A DNA stretch of 64,000 nucleotides from Acetivibrio sp964564015 (GCA_964564015.1 CAZLZR010000019.1:1-64000), one strand, 5' to 3'. Shown: positions 45,691 through 56,200, counted from the stretch's first letter. Notes: generated by a model not told the origin, from the sequence alone. Made by a program: numbers and translations.

Positions 45691-46626
45691 ATGGATAAAA
45701 CTTTAGTCGGAAATACCGGCTTTGTGGGCTCAAATTTAGAGCTACAGACCCATTTTAATAGAAAATATAATTCATCCAATATAAGTGAAGCATTTGAAAC
45801 TGAACATGACCTGGTGGTGTATGCCGGTGTTAGGGCTGAAAAGTTTCTCGCAAACTCAGCTCCCGAAATGGATTTTCTGCATGTGATGCAGGCTGTTGAA
45901 AATATAAAAAGGATGAAGTTCAAAAAGCTGGTGCTGATATCTACCGTTGATGTCTACAACAAAATCACAGGAGTCGATGAAAATACCCCAATAGATACCG
46001 AAGGTCTCCATCCCTATGGCAAAAACCGTTATAGCCTTGAGCAGTGGGTTGTCGAAAACCTAAAGGATTATCATATAATAAGGCTTCCCGGCCTCTTTGG
46101 CAGTGGGATAAAGAAAAACTTTGTTTATGATATGATAAACATTATTCCTTCAATGCTCAAAGAGGAAAAGCTTAATGAATTACAGAAGCTCTATCCGATG
46201 AATTTAAATGAATTTTATTCAAAACAGGAAAACGGATTTTACAGTTTAGTCACTCAGGATAAAAAAAGTAAGTTGCAATTAAAGGACTTTTTTGGCAATT
46301 GCGGATTTAACGCACTGTCCTTTACTGATTCCAGGAGTAAATTTCAATTTTACAACCTGAATTACCTCTGGAAGCATATCGAGAGGGCAATGGAAAATGG
46401 TATACGGTTACTTTGTCTTGCTACAGAGCCTGTTTCAGCCGGCGAATTGTATTACAGCATTTATGGCAGTGAATTCAAAAATGAGTTTCCAAAAACTCCT
46501 GTAAACTATGAAATCAGGACAATATATGCTAAACTGTTTGGTGGAGTAAGTGGCTATATTGCCGGTAAAAATTCCGTTATGGAAGAAATTCGTGAGTTTG
46601 TATCAGGACAGGAGATCAGCAAATGA
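45691..46626 (+). CDS. NAD-dependent epimerase/reductase-like protein
   Basis: This is a short-chain dehydrogenase-like protein of the extended class: the nucleotide motif is LVGNTGFVGSNL (residues 5-16) and the active-site Tyr and Lys are suggested by HPYGKNRYSLEQWV. LVLISTVDVYN is the usual strand before the catalytic Ser/Thr. It should act on a nucleotide-linked or lipid-linked sugar. The middle region (SKQENGFYSLVTQDKKSKLQ) is unusual. ATG 45691 has GGGGGGAA upstream. The stop overlaps the next start (ATGA). It lies in the glycan operon, after the glycosyltransferase. Confidence 0.85.
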   Translation: MDKTLVGNTGFVGSNLELQTHFNRKYNSSNISEAFETEHDLVVYAGVRAEKFLANSAPEMDFLHVMQAVENIKRMKFKKLVLISTVDVYNKITGVDENTPIDTEGLHPYGKNRYSLEQWVVENLKDYHIIRLPGLFGSGIKKNFVYDMINIIPSMLKEEKLNELQKLYPMNLNEFYSKQENGFYSLVTQDKKSKLQLKDFFGNCGFNALSFTDSRSKFQFYNLNYLWKHIERAMENGIRLLCLATEPVSAGELYYSIYGSEFKNEFPKTPVNYEIRTIYAKLFGGVSGYIAGKNSVMEEIREFVSGQEISK

Positions 46627-47420
46627 AGCTTTCAATTTCAAATATAGCTTGGGACAGTTCTCGGGATATGGAAGTATATAAGCTTATGGGGAAATACGGT
46701 TTTACAGGGCTTGAAATAGCTCCTACAAGGTTTTTTTCACAAGACCCTTATGCTCACATGGAAGAAGCAGTAAAACTTACAAAGAGCCTCAAGGATACAT
46801 ATGGTTTTGAGGTTTGCAGCATGCAGTCAATACTATTTGGAAGAACCGAAAAAATATTTGAAAGTCAGGAGAACCAGCAAAAAATTTCTGACTACTTGAT
46901 AAAAGCAATTGACTTTGCAGCAGCTATATCATGTGGGAATCTGGTTTTCGGTTCGCCAAAAAACAGAAGCATATCTTCTGAAGAGGATTATAATAGTGCC
47001 GTTAATTTCTTTACACTACTTGGAGATTATGCCTTGAAAAATGGTACAGTGATGTCAATTGAAGCTAATCTGTGTATATATGGTACCAACTTTATTAATT
47101 ACACCCATGAGGCTGTAAAGTTGGTAAAGGAGGTTAACTCTGAAGGATTCAAAGTTAATCTGGACTTTGGTACTATTATTGAAAATGAAGAGAATATTGA
47201 TGAAATTGTTGATGATTTAGAGTATATAAACCATATTCATATAAGTGAGCCCGGACTTTTGCCCATTTCCTTAAGGGAAGGGCACAAAAAGCTGTCACAC
47301 ATGCTTAAGGAAAGGCTATATGAAGGTTATGTATCAATTGAGATGAAGAAAAACGGGGATCAGTCCCTGTTACATATAGAAAATGCAATGAGCTATGTAG
47401 CTGAAGTGTTTGGAACTTAA
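46623..47420 (+). CDS. Sugar phosphate isomerase/epimerase-like TIM barrel
   Basis: This 265-residue xylose-isomerase-type TIM barrel has characteristic strands LSISNIAWDSSRDMEVYKLM, FTGLEIAPTRFF, LVFGSPKNRS, MSIEANLCIYG, FKVNLDFGTI, HIHISEPGL and GYVSIEMKKNG. Metal ligands would be the Glu of SIEAN, the Asp of LDFGT, the His of HIHIS and the Glu of SIEMK. Members isomerise or epimerise sugars and inositols. It overlaps the epimerase gene by four bases and precedes a second glycosyltransferase by 29 bases. The two may make an unusual sugar for the glycan. Confidence 0.87.
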   Translation: MKLSISNIAWDSSRDMEVYKLMGKYGFTGLEIAPTRFFSQDPYAHMEEAVKLTKSLKDTYGFEVCSMQSILFGRTEKIFESQENQQKISDYLIKAIDFAAAISCGNLVFGSPKNRSISSEEDYNSAVNFFTLLGDYALKNGTVMSIEANLCIYGTNFINYTHEAVKLVKEVNSEGFKVNLDFGTIIENEENIDEIVDDLEYINHIHISEPGLLPISLREGHKKLSHMLKERLYEGYVSIEMKKNGDQSLLHIENAMSYVAEVFGT

Positions 47421-47449
47421 TTTAAAATTCCGGGGGAGAATTTGTAGTT

Positions 47450-48238
47450 ATGTTGGAACAGATACCAGAGTTCGAAAAAGTTGAATTTGAGGAAAGAAAA
47501 AGCAAATACTGCCTGTGTATTCCTGTTATTAACGAGGGCGACAGGATTATAGAACAGCTTGAGAAACTGAATAAAAATCGTATTGGAACCCTTATGGACA
47601 TTATAATATGCGATGGCGGTTCTAGTGATGGTTCTACTGAGCATGAGAGGTTAAAAAAGCTTAAGGTGAATTCCCTGCTCATAAAAAAGGGACCGGGCAA
47701 ACTCAGCGCACAGCTCAGAATGGGCTATTGGTGGGCATTAAAACGCGGATATGACGGCATAGTTACTGTTGATGGCAATGGTAAGGACAGTGTAGAGTCA
47801 ATTCCACTTTTTATAGAATATCTGGACAAAGGGTTTGACATGGTTCAGGGCTCACGATATATAAAAGGTGGAGCTGCTGTAAACACGCCGTTTATGAGGC
47901 ATTTGGCTGTAAAACTTATTCATGCTCCCATTATTTCTCTGGCATCGGGTTTCAGGTACACCGACACCACAAATGGGTTCCGTGCCTATTCCGGAAGGTT
48001 TCTTACCCACCAACAGGTTCAGCCTTTCCGCAATGTGTTTGATACCTACGAACTTTTGGCATACTTGTCGATCAAAGCTCCGAGGATTGGGATGAAAACT
48101 GTTGAAATACCTGTCACAAGAAGCTATCCTAAAAATGGGAAGGTTCCTACGAAAATAAGTTTCCTTAAGGGAAACTTGGGACTTATCAAAATTCTTTTAG
48201 AAGCCGCATTTGGCAAATATGATGTTTGCGAAGAATAG
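47450..48238 (+). CDS. Family 2 glycosyltransferase, dolichyl-phosphate-mannose-synthase-like
   Basis: The GT-A fold begins CLCIPVINEGDRIIEQLEKL, then IIICDGGSSDGSTEHERLKK, and the DxD-like IVTVDGNGKDSVESIP. GFDMVQGSRYIKGG and YTDTTNGFRAYSGR follow, typical of polyprenyl-phosphate hexose synthases. No C-terminal membrane helix is evident, unlike the first glycosyltransferase, so it is probably soluble or peripheral. ATG 47450 has GGGGGAG 10 bases upstream. It ends the compact part of the operon; the polytopic glycosyltransferase starts 179 bases later. Confidence 0.9.
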   Translation: MLEQIPEFEKVEFEERKSKYCLCIPVINEGDRIIEQLEKLNKNRIGTLMDIIICDGGSSDGSTEHERLKKLKVNSLLIKKGPGKLSAQLRMGYWWALKRGYDGIVTVDGNGKDSVESIPLFIEYLDKGFDMVQGSRYIKGGAAVNTPFMRHLAVKLIHAPIISLASGFRYTDTTNGFRAYSGRFLTHQQVQPFRNVFDTYELLAYLSIKAPRIGMKTVEIPVTRSYPKNGKVPTKISFLKGNLGLIKILLEAAFGKYDVCEE

Positions 48239-48417
48239 CTGCACAAAAAATTTCAGTATAACGGATTTTTTTAAGACTAGAACAGAACTTATCTAAAAAG
48301 ATAACAGAAATAATTACTTGAATGTGTGAGTTACAAATAGGGGGTAGTGCTTTTTAGCATTACAAGAGGCTATAAATTTGTTTTGTTAAAAAGTGTTGGA
48401 TTGGGAAGGGAAGAGTT

Positions 48418-50034
48418 ATGAGATCAAGTAATAGGGAAGTAGATTTAAATTTAAAGGCAGTGAGAAAGCCACTGGGATTAGGTACGATAATTTACATAAT
48501 TGTAATTTTTTTAGGCGTTTTGTTCAGAGTAGGTTCTTACATACAGGACAGGACTTTGTGGTATGATGAAGCAATGCTTGCAAGTTCAATAATTCAGCGT
48601 GGTTTTGGCGGTTTATTTGAACCGCTTGATTATTCGCAAAGTGCACCTATTGGATTTTTAGCAATTATAAAAAGTCTGACAATTGTTCTTGGAAACTCCC
48701 AGCATGTGTTGAGGCTATATTCCTTATTAACGGGTATATTGTCTATAAGGCTTTTCTATCTTCTTCTAAGAGACTCGGGATTTAAAAGGCCTTTACTGGG
48801 TGCTGCTTTTTATGCAACTGTTTCTCCTCTTATTTACTATTCAACTGAATTAAAACCATATATGCAGGATGCTTTTTTTACAATAGCAGCTTTGTATCTG
48901 TACAGGCTTTATGTTGACAGAAAGCTTCCTGTCTGGGTTTATATGCTGTTCTGCTTTTCGGCAGTATGGATTTCATTTCCGGTGATTTTTGTTCTAGGAG
49001 CAATTACTTTTTTTAACTTTCTCTCCGGAATCGTGGGATTTTTAGTAAATCTGTTTGTCAGGAGTGAAGAGAAGCACAGGGAAAATGCGAGACGCTTTAT
49101 TAGTGCGATAGCCTTTGGTGCAACTGCCCTGATTGGGTTTGGTGTATGTTACCTTGTTTATACCCAAAAGGTTACCGGAAATATTGATGGTATGTCTATG
49201 GAATATTGGAGACATTTGAATTTCCCTCTGTTTCCAAAAGATCAGTCGGATTGGGATCTGATTTATCTTATGCTTGATAACTATCTTAAATTTATTTTTT
49301 CTGATGTATATCCATTGGCAATTGTACTTTGGATAGGAGGAACTTTGCTGCTGATTGTAAGAAAAAATAGTCTTGCAGGCTATAGCCTTTTGGCAATTAT
49401 ATTTACATTGATTGCATCTTATATTGAACAATATCCAATTCAGGATCGCCTTTTGTTATTTTTGGTGCCTCTTGCGATTATTCCTATGCTTTTCTTTGTA
49501 GAAGTTCTGTTGGACCTTTTAAGTTGGAAACCTTTCGAGGTTGTTGTTTTTATACTGGTGGTTGCACTAAATTATAGTTCACTAAAATATATGGATGTTA
49601 AAAACATGTACAGGGAGGGGCAGGAAGCGGCCAACCTGATAAACTATCTTAACAATAAGATTGAGGAAGATGAAAAACTATATGTTTTTGCTAATGCTGT
49701 TCCGATATACGAATACTTTACCGGATATAAGCAGAAATATAAACATTTTCCCGAAAAAGTATCTGAATCAGGACAATTGATTTATGGCTGCAAGTATTGG
49801 AATCTTGAGTGTGAACCGTACATATACAAGACTACTTTGGATGAGGAACGCCTTAAACAAAATGTCGAGGCTATCGTTAAGCACCAAAGGGTCTACGTGT
49901 TGTTCTATCACTATGGTACTGACGTTGAATACTATCTGACAACTGAGTTGAGAAAGTACGGAACACTGCATTACTTTATGCAGGAAAACAACACCCCTTT
50001 GTACTACTTTGTAAGGTATGCACACCTTAACTGA
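48418..50034 (+). CDS. Polytopic glycosyltransferase, GT39/ArnT-like
   Basis: The 538-residue protein has about ten hydrophobic helices, starting GTIIYIIVIFLGVLFRVGSY. The first external loop carries RTLWYDEAMLASSI, where the Asp-Glu pair marks the GT-C active site. Enzymes of this kind take the sugar from a polyprenyl-phosphate donor, probably made by the family 2 enzymes upstream, and transfer it outside the membrane. The last 150 residues are soluble (EYFTGYKQKYKHFPEKV). ATG 48418 has GGGAAGGGAAGAG upstream. It is followed by a strong bidirectional terminator. Confidence 0.87.
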   Translation: MRSSNREVDLNLKAVRKPLGLGTIIYIIVIFLGVLFRVGSYIQDRTLWYDEAMLASSIIQRGFGGLFEPLDYSQSAPIGFLAIIKSLTIVLGNSQHVLRLYSLLTGILSIRLFYLLLRDSGFKRPLLGAAFYATVSPLIYYSTELKPYMQDAFFTIAALYLYRLYVDRKLPVWVYMLFCFSAVWISFPVIFVLGAITFFNFLSGIVGFLVNLFVRSEEKHRENARRFISAIAFGATALIGFGVCYLVYTQKVTGNIDGMSMEYWRHLNFPLFPKDQSDWDLIYLMLDNYLKFIFSDVYPLAIVLWIGGTLLLIVRKNSLAGYSLLAIIFTLIASYIEQYPIQDRLLLFLVPLAIIPMLFFVEVLLDLLSWKPFEVVVFILVVALNYSSLKYMDVKNMYREGQEAANLINYLNNKIEEDEKLYVFANAVPIYEYFTGYKQKYKHFPEKVSESGQLIYGCKYWNLECEPYIYKTTLDEERLKQNVEAIVKHQRVYVLFYHYGTDVEYYLTTELRKYGTLHYFMQENNTPLYYFVRYAHLN

Positions 50035-50209
50035 GGCAGTTTTTTAATTGATGTATATTAAAACGAATGAGCTTGAAATGTGGTTGTTGTAATAGCGATA
50101 AAAAACCGCAGTGCAGCATCCCCCTTAGTTAGCATTTATAAACCGATAATTGACATTCTATAAGTTTCATTAGCAGTATCAGTGTCAGTAGAGGTAAAGC
50201 AAATGAAAA

Positions 50210-50253
50210 GTTAATATTCATGGGTTGGATTTGACTAACCCATGAATATTAAC
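50210..50253. terminator. Bidirectional terminator between convergent genes
   Basis: GTTAATATTCATGGGTT (50210-50226) pairs perfectly with 50237-50253 (17 pairs, 10-base loop). It lies between the glycosyltransferase and the convergent amidase gene, with short A/T runs outside. Confidence 0.8.
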
Positions 50254-50299
50254 CTTACGCAGAATAGCAGTAATCCTTTGTTCTCTAGCTAAGTGAAAA

Positions 50300-51604
50300 T
50301 CAATTGTCAAATGTGGCACTACCAAAAGATATTCTTCTCATTTTACAATTTGCATTGCCAAATGACCAAATGAGATCTGTTAAATTTCTGTTTTTGTAGG
50401 GATCAGAGTGCTGCGAGACGTAAATATTTTCATATCCTCCCCCCGACCCTGGAGGTGCAGATATTTTATAAGTCACGTAGACAGAGTGAGTATACTCTCC
50501 TTTTGATGATTTATAAAATTGCAATACATCCCCTAAATTTATACTATAAGGAGAAATATTAGTATACAAACCGTTGTTGTTATCTCCTGTACCATTTGGC
50601 CCTTTGGATTTTGACATTGTTGTATATGACCAAAAGCTTTCAACAGATTCCCAATAAGGAGTTCCGCCTCCTGAGCCAGCATACCAAGATGTATTTACAT
50701 TTCCGGTGTTAACCATACGAACCTTATTGCTTACATTAGAACTTGTTTGTGTGTCATTTCCTTCAATGTAGCCACCATATGATGCCCAAACACACTGAGA
50801 AACGAAATTTGTGCAATCTGAGTTAGCAGTATAGAAAAATGATGTGTCCCCACTGGATTTTTTTGCAAATCTATAAGCGTAGCTTATTCCCCTTGGAACA
50901 TTATAAGAAAATGTGGAAGCCCTGGTTGTGTACTGAGAAGAAACCGTTTTGAAATCTTTCTTATTCGCAATAAGATTGTTTTCTGGGCTAAACATAAAAT
51001 CCATCTCTTTAGCTTTTATACTTTTTACTTCTCTTACAACTTGATAGTCGATGATATCTGTACTTATATCTAAAAGATATGTGTGCTGGGACAGTTTCTT
51101 TTCCTTTTGTTGTTTAAATGTTTCTTTATAATGGTCAAAGTCTTTCCGGGTGGTATTTATTTGATTAATAAGCCAATCGCCGTTTTTATAAGTAAGACCA
51201 ATGTTATAATTTATATTATACATACCTGATTCCATACCAGGTGCATTAGAGTATTCATAATTGGCATCTAAAAGCAATGAGACTAAAGCACTATTCTTTT
51301 CAACAATGATATCATTATAAGATATGTTAAAATTATAATTAATATACCTTAAATTTGATAGCTTGTAAAGTTCTAGATGACTCTCTAGAATCATTTCATC
51401 AAATAAGACATTCGAGTTCTTGACTAGAATATTATCTGGAATGGATGACTCAAGAGTAACAAAAGACTTAAAGTATCCATCAAAATATGTATTAACAATA
51501 TGCTTTATGCTACTTTCTACGTTTTCTGTTTTTGCAAAGCTAGTAACATAGCAATTAACAAAAACAAAAATTACGGAAACAAATAGAATTGCGTTTTTTC
51601 TCAT
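50300..51604 (-). CDS. Secreted amidase-domain protein
   Basis: A Sec signal peptide (about residues 1-25, ending TSFAKT) precedes a 200-residue helical or beta region of unknown role. A C-terminal cysteine amidase-like domain (Amidase_6) follows. Its motifs are YAYRFAKKSSGDTSFF, NSDCTNFVSQCVWA with the probable nucleophile Cys, and YTHSVYVTYK with the probable His. Proteins of this family are predicted cell-wall or peptide amidases. There is no sorting motif, so it would be secreted or loosely bound. ATG 51604 is preceded by GGGAGG. It is divergent from a lipoprotein gene, with a 339-base shared upstream region. Confidence 0.87.
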   Translation of the reverse strand: MRKNAILFVSVIFVFVNCYVTSFAKTENVESSIKHIVNTYFDGYFKSFVTLESSIPDNILVKNSNVLFDEMILESHLELYKLSNLRYINYNFNISYNDIIVEKNSALVSLLLDANYEYSNAPGMESGMYNINYNIGLTYKNGDWLINQINTTRKDFDHYKETFKQQKEKKLSQHTYLLDISTDIIDYQVVREVKSIKAKEMDFMFSPENNLIANKKDFKTVSSQYTTRASTFSYNVPRGISYAYRFAKKSSGDTSFFYTANSDCTNFVSQCVWASYGGYIEGNDTQTSSNVSNKVRMVNTGNVNTSWYAGSGGGTPYWESVESFWSYTTMSKSKGPNGTGDNNNGLYTNISPYSINLGDVLQFYKSSKGEYTHSVYVTYKISAPPGSGGGYENIYVSQHSDPYKNRNLTDLIWSFGNANCKMRRISFGSATFDN

Positions 51605-51943
51605 TTTTATTCCTCCCTTGTATTATAATTGATTAGGCTAGTACAACATTTATAAAACAACTGTGTAAACAACATTTGAAGATGTGTACGTATTACATGG
51701 AAACAAAATGTATCTTTGCTTATAAAAAACGTTGTACTAATAAGATTAAATGAGCTTTTTGACTAGTACAAATATTACCTCCTTTCTTGGGAAATATAGT
51801 ATAATACTATAATAGATGTGTTATGCATTTATGTCAATATATATTTTAATTGTAAATATTATATATTTTTGCTATGTATTTTTTAGTATGGATATGGTAT
51901 AATTATTTTAACTAAAATTAGCTTTCATTAAGGAGGAGTAAAG
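51605..51943. promoter_or_regulatory. Divergent intergenic region with GTACAA sites
   Basis: No gene. TAGTACAAC (51639-51647) is mirrored by GTTGTACTA (51731-51739), and TAGTACAA occurs again at 51764-51771. These could be half-sites for a shared regulator. On the plus strand an extended -10, TGGTATAAT (51895-51903), precedes the lipoprotein gene by 40 bases, with TGTATT at 51875-51880 as a weak -35. Confidence 0.45.
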
Positions 51944-52495
51944 ATGTATAGTAAAGTAAGCAAGTTTATATTATATGTTATATTTATATTTTTGTTAACC
52001 GTAGTAATTGCAGGTTGTGCAAGGTCAGCTAGAATACAGAGTGATGATATAACTGAGCAAAAAAGTAATGAGATATCTGAGGAAAAAGGTCAAGAGCGGA
52101 CGATAAATGAAGCAGATATTAATGAAGCAAAATCTGTAATAGAAAAATACTTTAAAGCATTAAGAGAAGGCAACTATGAAGAATTTAGAAGTACATTAGG
52201 AAGTTACCAGGACGATTACGTGCAACAAGACCGAGTGAAAAACATATTAAGTGTACCAAGGCAAATAGAATTGGTTGAAGTTTCTCAACCGGGTAAATAT
52301 TTGAAGGACATTCCCCCGCAAAATTATATTAGTTATTTTAACAAGTCACCTTATAAAACTATAATATTTCATGTTATATACAATGGCAATATAGATACAT
52401 CTACTTCAAATAATGGTAATCCGAATGATTATGACTTTGTATTAGTAAAAGATGATCCTGACAGTGAATGGAAAATACATAGTTGGGGAGTTTAG
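51944..52495 (+). CDS. Lipoprotein of unknown function, 183 aa
   Basis: The signal FILYVIFIFLLTVVIAGC ends in a lipobox. After a Glu/Ser-rich linker, the domain from about residue 60 (INEAKSVIEKYFKALREGNY then EEFRSTLGSYQDDYV) looks like an NTF2-like or DUF4829 fold, with the terminal DPDSEWKIHSWGV strand. Such domains often bind small ligands or peptides. The ribosome site AAGGAGGAG precedes ATG 51944. It is divergent from the secreted amidase and may share regulation. Confidence 0.72.
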   Translation: MYSKVSKFILYVIFIFLLTVVIAGCARSARIQSDDITEQKSNEISEEKGQERTINEADINEAKSVIEKYFKALREGNYEEFRSTLGSYQDDYVQQDRVKNILSVPRQIELVEVSQPGKYLKDIPPQNYISYFNKSPYKTIIFHVIYNGNIDTSTSNNGNPNDYDFVLVKDDPDSEWKIHSWGV

Positions 52496-52646
52496 GTTGT
52501 GGAGCACTGAATTTGTCGGACAGAGGAATGCTATGGGTAAATATACCTGTCATAAAACATAAAATTACTTGATGACGATTTTTAAATGAAGGTACGTTGG
52601 AAAATATGGTATATGCTATAGAGCATCATTGAAACGGCTAAACTTG

Positions 52647-52678
52647 AAACAAGCAGGCCCAATAGAGCCTGCTTGTTT
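52647..52678. terminator. Intrinsic terminator
   Basis: AAACAAGCAGGC (52647-52658) pairs perfectly with GCCTGCTTGTTT (52667-52678), 12 pairs and 8-base loop. It lies 15 bases past the stop of the minus-strand Spo0E-like gene and 150 bases past the lipoprotein gene, so it probably ends transcripts from both sides. Confidence 0.8.
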
Positions 52679-52693
52679 GTGGCGGAGAATCTG

Positions 52694-52864
52694 CTAATTC
52701 TTTTTGTAACGTAGGAGCTTATAATATTTATACAGCAGTTCGTCAAGCTCTATTTCAATGTCACGGGCTTGTTCTTTGTCTGAACTACTATTTTGGTTAA
52801 AGAAACTTAAAATCATGTTCTTTTTCACAATTTCTCTTTCCAGTTGTTGTGAAAAATCATCCAT
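52694..52864 (-). CDS. Spo0E-like small protein, 56 aa
   Basis: A perfect AAGGAGGT site lies 9 bases before ATG 52864. The 56-residue product begins MDDFSQQLEREIVKKNMILS and ends in IEIELDELLYKYYKLLRYKK. Helix-turn-helix length and the LDELLYKYY end resemble Spo0E-type phosphatases, which remove phosphate from the sporulation regulator Spo0A. The usual SQELD signature is only approximate here (EIELD): the Ser and Gln are missing, so activity is uncertain. It stands alone with its own terminator. Confidence 0.6.
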   Translation of the reverse strand: MDDFSQQLEREIVKKNMILSFFNQNSSSDKEQARDIEIELDELLYKYYKLLRYKKN

Positions 52865-52881
52865 ATAGATGGTACCTCCTT

Positions 52882-53277
52882 ATTATTCTCCCTTAACCAA
52901 TCAAAATTATTTTAGGATGGGTAGTTCCTGATGTGGAGTTGCAGAAGCCAATTGAAAGTGGCTATTGAATGTTGTTTTTAAAGAAGCAGTGAATGAATTG
53001 TCTTACATTTAATTATAAAGATGTTAAATGTTGTTGTATATAGTACATTAGTAGCTTTTGTTCTGGGTATGTACTAGTGTTTTTTAACATTACTAATTTC
53101 TAGGATATGAGGGGAAGGCATCTGTTTTCTCAGAGATAAATGAATTATATTTGACCCTAGAGGATAAAGGCAATATAATTGAACTAAAGAAGAATTTGTG
53201 AATAAAGAGAGTTTTTCTAGTAGCAAAGTTTTCAATAAATATACGAGCAGTTCAATTGCTATATTTGGGGGCGAAAT
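52882..53277. other. Intergenic region before the helicase fusion
   Basis: No supported gene. An open 34-codon stretch (about 53100-53201) reads GYEGKASVFSEINELYLTLE then DKGNIIELKKNL without a start, possibly a remnant. The last bases hold GGGGGCG before ATG 53278. No clear promoter consensus is seen. Confidence 0.35.
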
Positions 53278-56200
53278 ATGAACTCAATCGTCTTTATTGA
53301 TAGCGAGATTGAGCCCGATAGGGGGAAAACACTTGATATTGGATGTATAAAGGGAAATGGCGAAACATTTCACTCTAATTCTATTGCCCATTTTACAGAA
53401 TTTCTCAAGGGTTCAGAGTATATATGCGGTCATAACATATTCAAGCATGATTTGAAATATATTCAGGGCGCGATTAATGCTGCTCACATCGATAATTTGA
53501 AGTATATAGATACTTTATATTTATCACCGCTTTTGTTTCCGGAAAGACCCTATCATGCTTTGCTAAAGGATGATAAGCTGCAAACAGAAGAGCTCAATAA
53601 CCCGCTGAATGATTCAATAAAAGCCAGAGATCTTTTCTTTGATGAAGTTGCGGCTTTTCAGAATGCGGACGAGGCTCTGAAGAAAATTTATTACTACCTT
53701 TTAGGGGATAAAAAAGAGTTTCGCTCTTTCTTTCATTTCATGGGATATAAAGTGAATAATATAAATCCGGAAAAATGCATCGGTGAAAGATTCCATTCGC
53801 AAATATGTGAAAACGCTAAGCTTAATAGTATAATATCCAACCATCCCGTTGAACTGGCATATTGTCTGACTCTGATAAATACAAGAAGCCGCTACTCAAT
53901 AACGCCACCATGGGTATTGAAGAATTTTCCAGGAGCTCACAAGGTCATGCTTTTGCTTAGAAACAAGCCGTGTTTAAGCGGTTGTGCTTATTGCAACGAA
54001 GTCCTGGATATTTATAAAGGTTTAAAACATTTTTTTGGCTTCGACTCCTACAGGAAATATGCAGGTGAGTCCTTACAGGAGAAAGCAGTCAGGGCTGCTG
54101 TGGATCAGAAATCACTATTAGCTGTATTTCCTACCGGCGGAGGAAAGTCAATTACCTTTCAAGTACCGGCACTGATGAGCGGAATTAACTCAAAGGGATT
54201 GACTATTGTTATATCACCGCTTCAGTCACTTATGAAGGATCAGGTGGATAACCTTGAAAAAGTGGGGATTACAGATGCTGTAACTATAAACGGTTTGCTT
54301 GACCCGATAGAGAGGGCAAAGTCTTTAGAAAGGGTGGAAAACGGTTCTGCCTCAATTCTTTATATTTCTCCGGAGGCTTTACGTTCAAAGACTATTGAAC
54401 GGTTGATTTTAGGAAGGAATGTGGTCAGGTTTGTGATTGATGAAGCTCACTGTTTTTCTGCATGGGGACAGGATTTCAGGGTTGATTATCTGTATATAGG
54501 TGACTTTATAAAATCAATTCAGGAGAAGAAAAACCTTGAGGATGGCATTCCGGTTTCTTGTTTTACAGCTACAGCGAAACCGAAGGTTATTGAAGATATT
54601 CGGCAATACTTCCGTGATAAGCTTTCAATTGAAATGGAGCTTTTTACTTCCGGTGCATCAAGGAGCAATCTCCACTATAAGGTTTTTGAAAATGACAATG
54701 ACGAGGAAAAATACAATACGGTAAGGGATTTGCTTCAGGAAAAGAATTGCCCCACTATCATTTATGTTACACGTACAAGAAAAGCCAGTTTGCTGGCACA
54801 GAGATTAACTCAGGACGGCTATGCTGCAAAGGCGTTTCATGGCAAAATGGATAAGCAGGAGAAAAGTGAAAATCAAGATTCGTTTATCAACGGTGAAGTC
54901 AGGATAATGGTTGCAACTTCTGCTTTTGGAATGGGCGTAGATAAAAAAGATGTTGGAATGGTCATTCACTATGAGATTTCCGATTCCCTTGAGAATTATG
55001 TTCAGGAAGCTGGGAGAGCTGGCAGGGATGAAAATATATCTGCCGACTGTTATGTCCTTTTTAATGATGAGGACTTAAGCAAGCATTTTATGCTTCTTAA
55101 TCAGACAAAGCTGAATATTGAAGAGATTCAGCAGGTGTGGAAAGCGATTAAGGATATTACACGGTTTCGATCAAAAGTATCCCAATCGGCAATGGAAATT
55201 GCACGAAGAGCCGGGTGGGATGATAATATGTTTGGTATTGAAACAAGGGTTACGACAGCAATTGCAGCGCTTGAAGACGCGGGATATCTCAAACGCGGAC
55301 AGAACATGCCGAGAATATTTGCCGATAGTATTCTGGCAAAAAATGCCCAGGAAGCTATTGAAAAAATAAATGCATCGCACAAATTTGAAGGAAAACAAAA
55401 GGAAAACGCTGTCCGTATCATAAAGAGTCTTATTTCAGGCAAAAGCAGAAAGAACGCCATGGGAGAAGAGCCGGAATCCAGAATTGATTATATTTCAGAC
55501 CACTTGGGGCTTGAAAAGGAAGAAGTAATGCGAACTGTTAATTTACTTCGTGAAGCAAAGATTTTAGCTTTCACAAAAGACTTAGGAGCGTTCATAAAGA
55601 AAAAGGAAAATAAAAACCGTTCTCTGGGGATTCTGAAAACCTTTATGAAAATAGAAAAATTTCTGCTTACCGTTTTTGTCAATAAAGAAAGTGTGTTTCA
55701 TATAAAGGAACTGAACGAGCAGGCAGAAAGCTATGGTTGCAAGGACATAAACCCTAGGAATATAAGAACGGTAATAAATTTGTGGGTCATTAAGAATTGG
55801 ATAAAAAAGCAAAGCACAGGGCGATCATCAAACCATATTGCGGTAATGACACTCTATGACAGGGATATGCTTGATGAAAAGCTTACCAAAAGGCACGAGT
55901 TGGCACAGTTTATTGTTGAGTACCTTTATAATAAAAGCAATTCGGATATAAGGGAGGAACAGGCCGGTAAAGACGAGGTAATGGTAGAATTCTCAGTTTT
56001 TGAATTAAAAGAGGAATTCGAACGGCAACTCACGCTCTTTAGTACCAAAGCAGATGTGGAAGATGTTGAGGATGCACTGTTCTATTTGTCCAAAATCGAT
56101 GCGCTGAAAATTGAGGGCGGATTTATGGTGCTTTATAATCCCATGGTAATTGAGCGTATTGAGGATAATAAAAGGCGTTACAAGGTAGAGGATTATCAAA

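Noticed and set aside
51622..51627. Minus-strand TATAAT before the amidase gene as its -10 box
   Set aside because: It is only about 5 bases from the ribosome site, too close for a transcript carrying that site.
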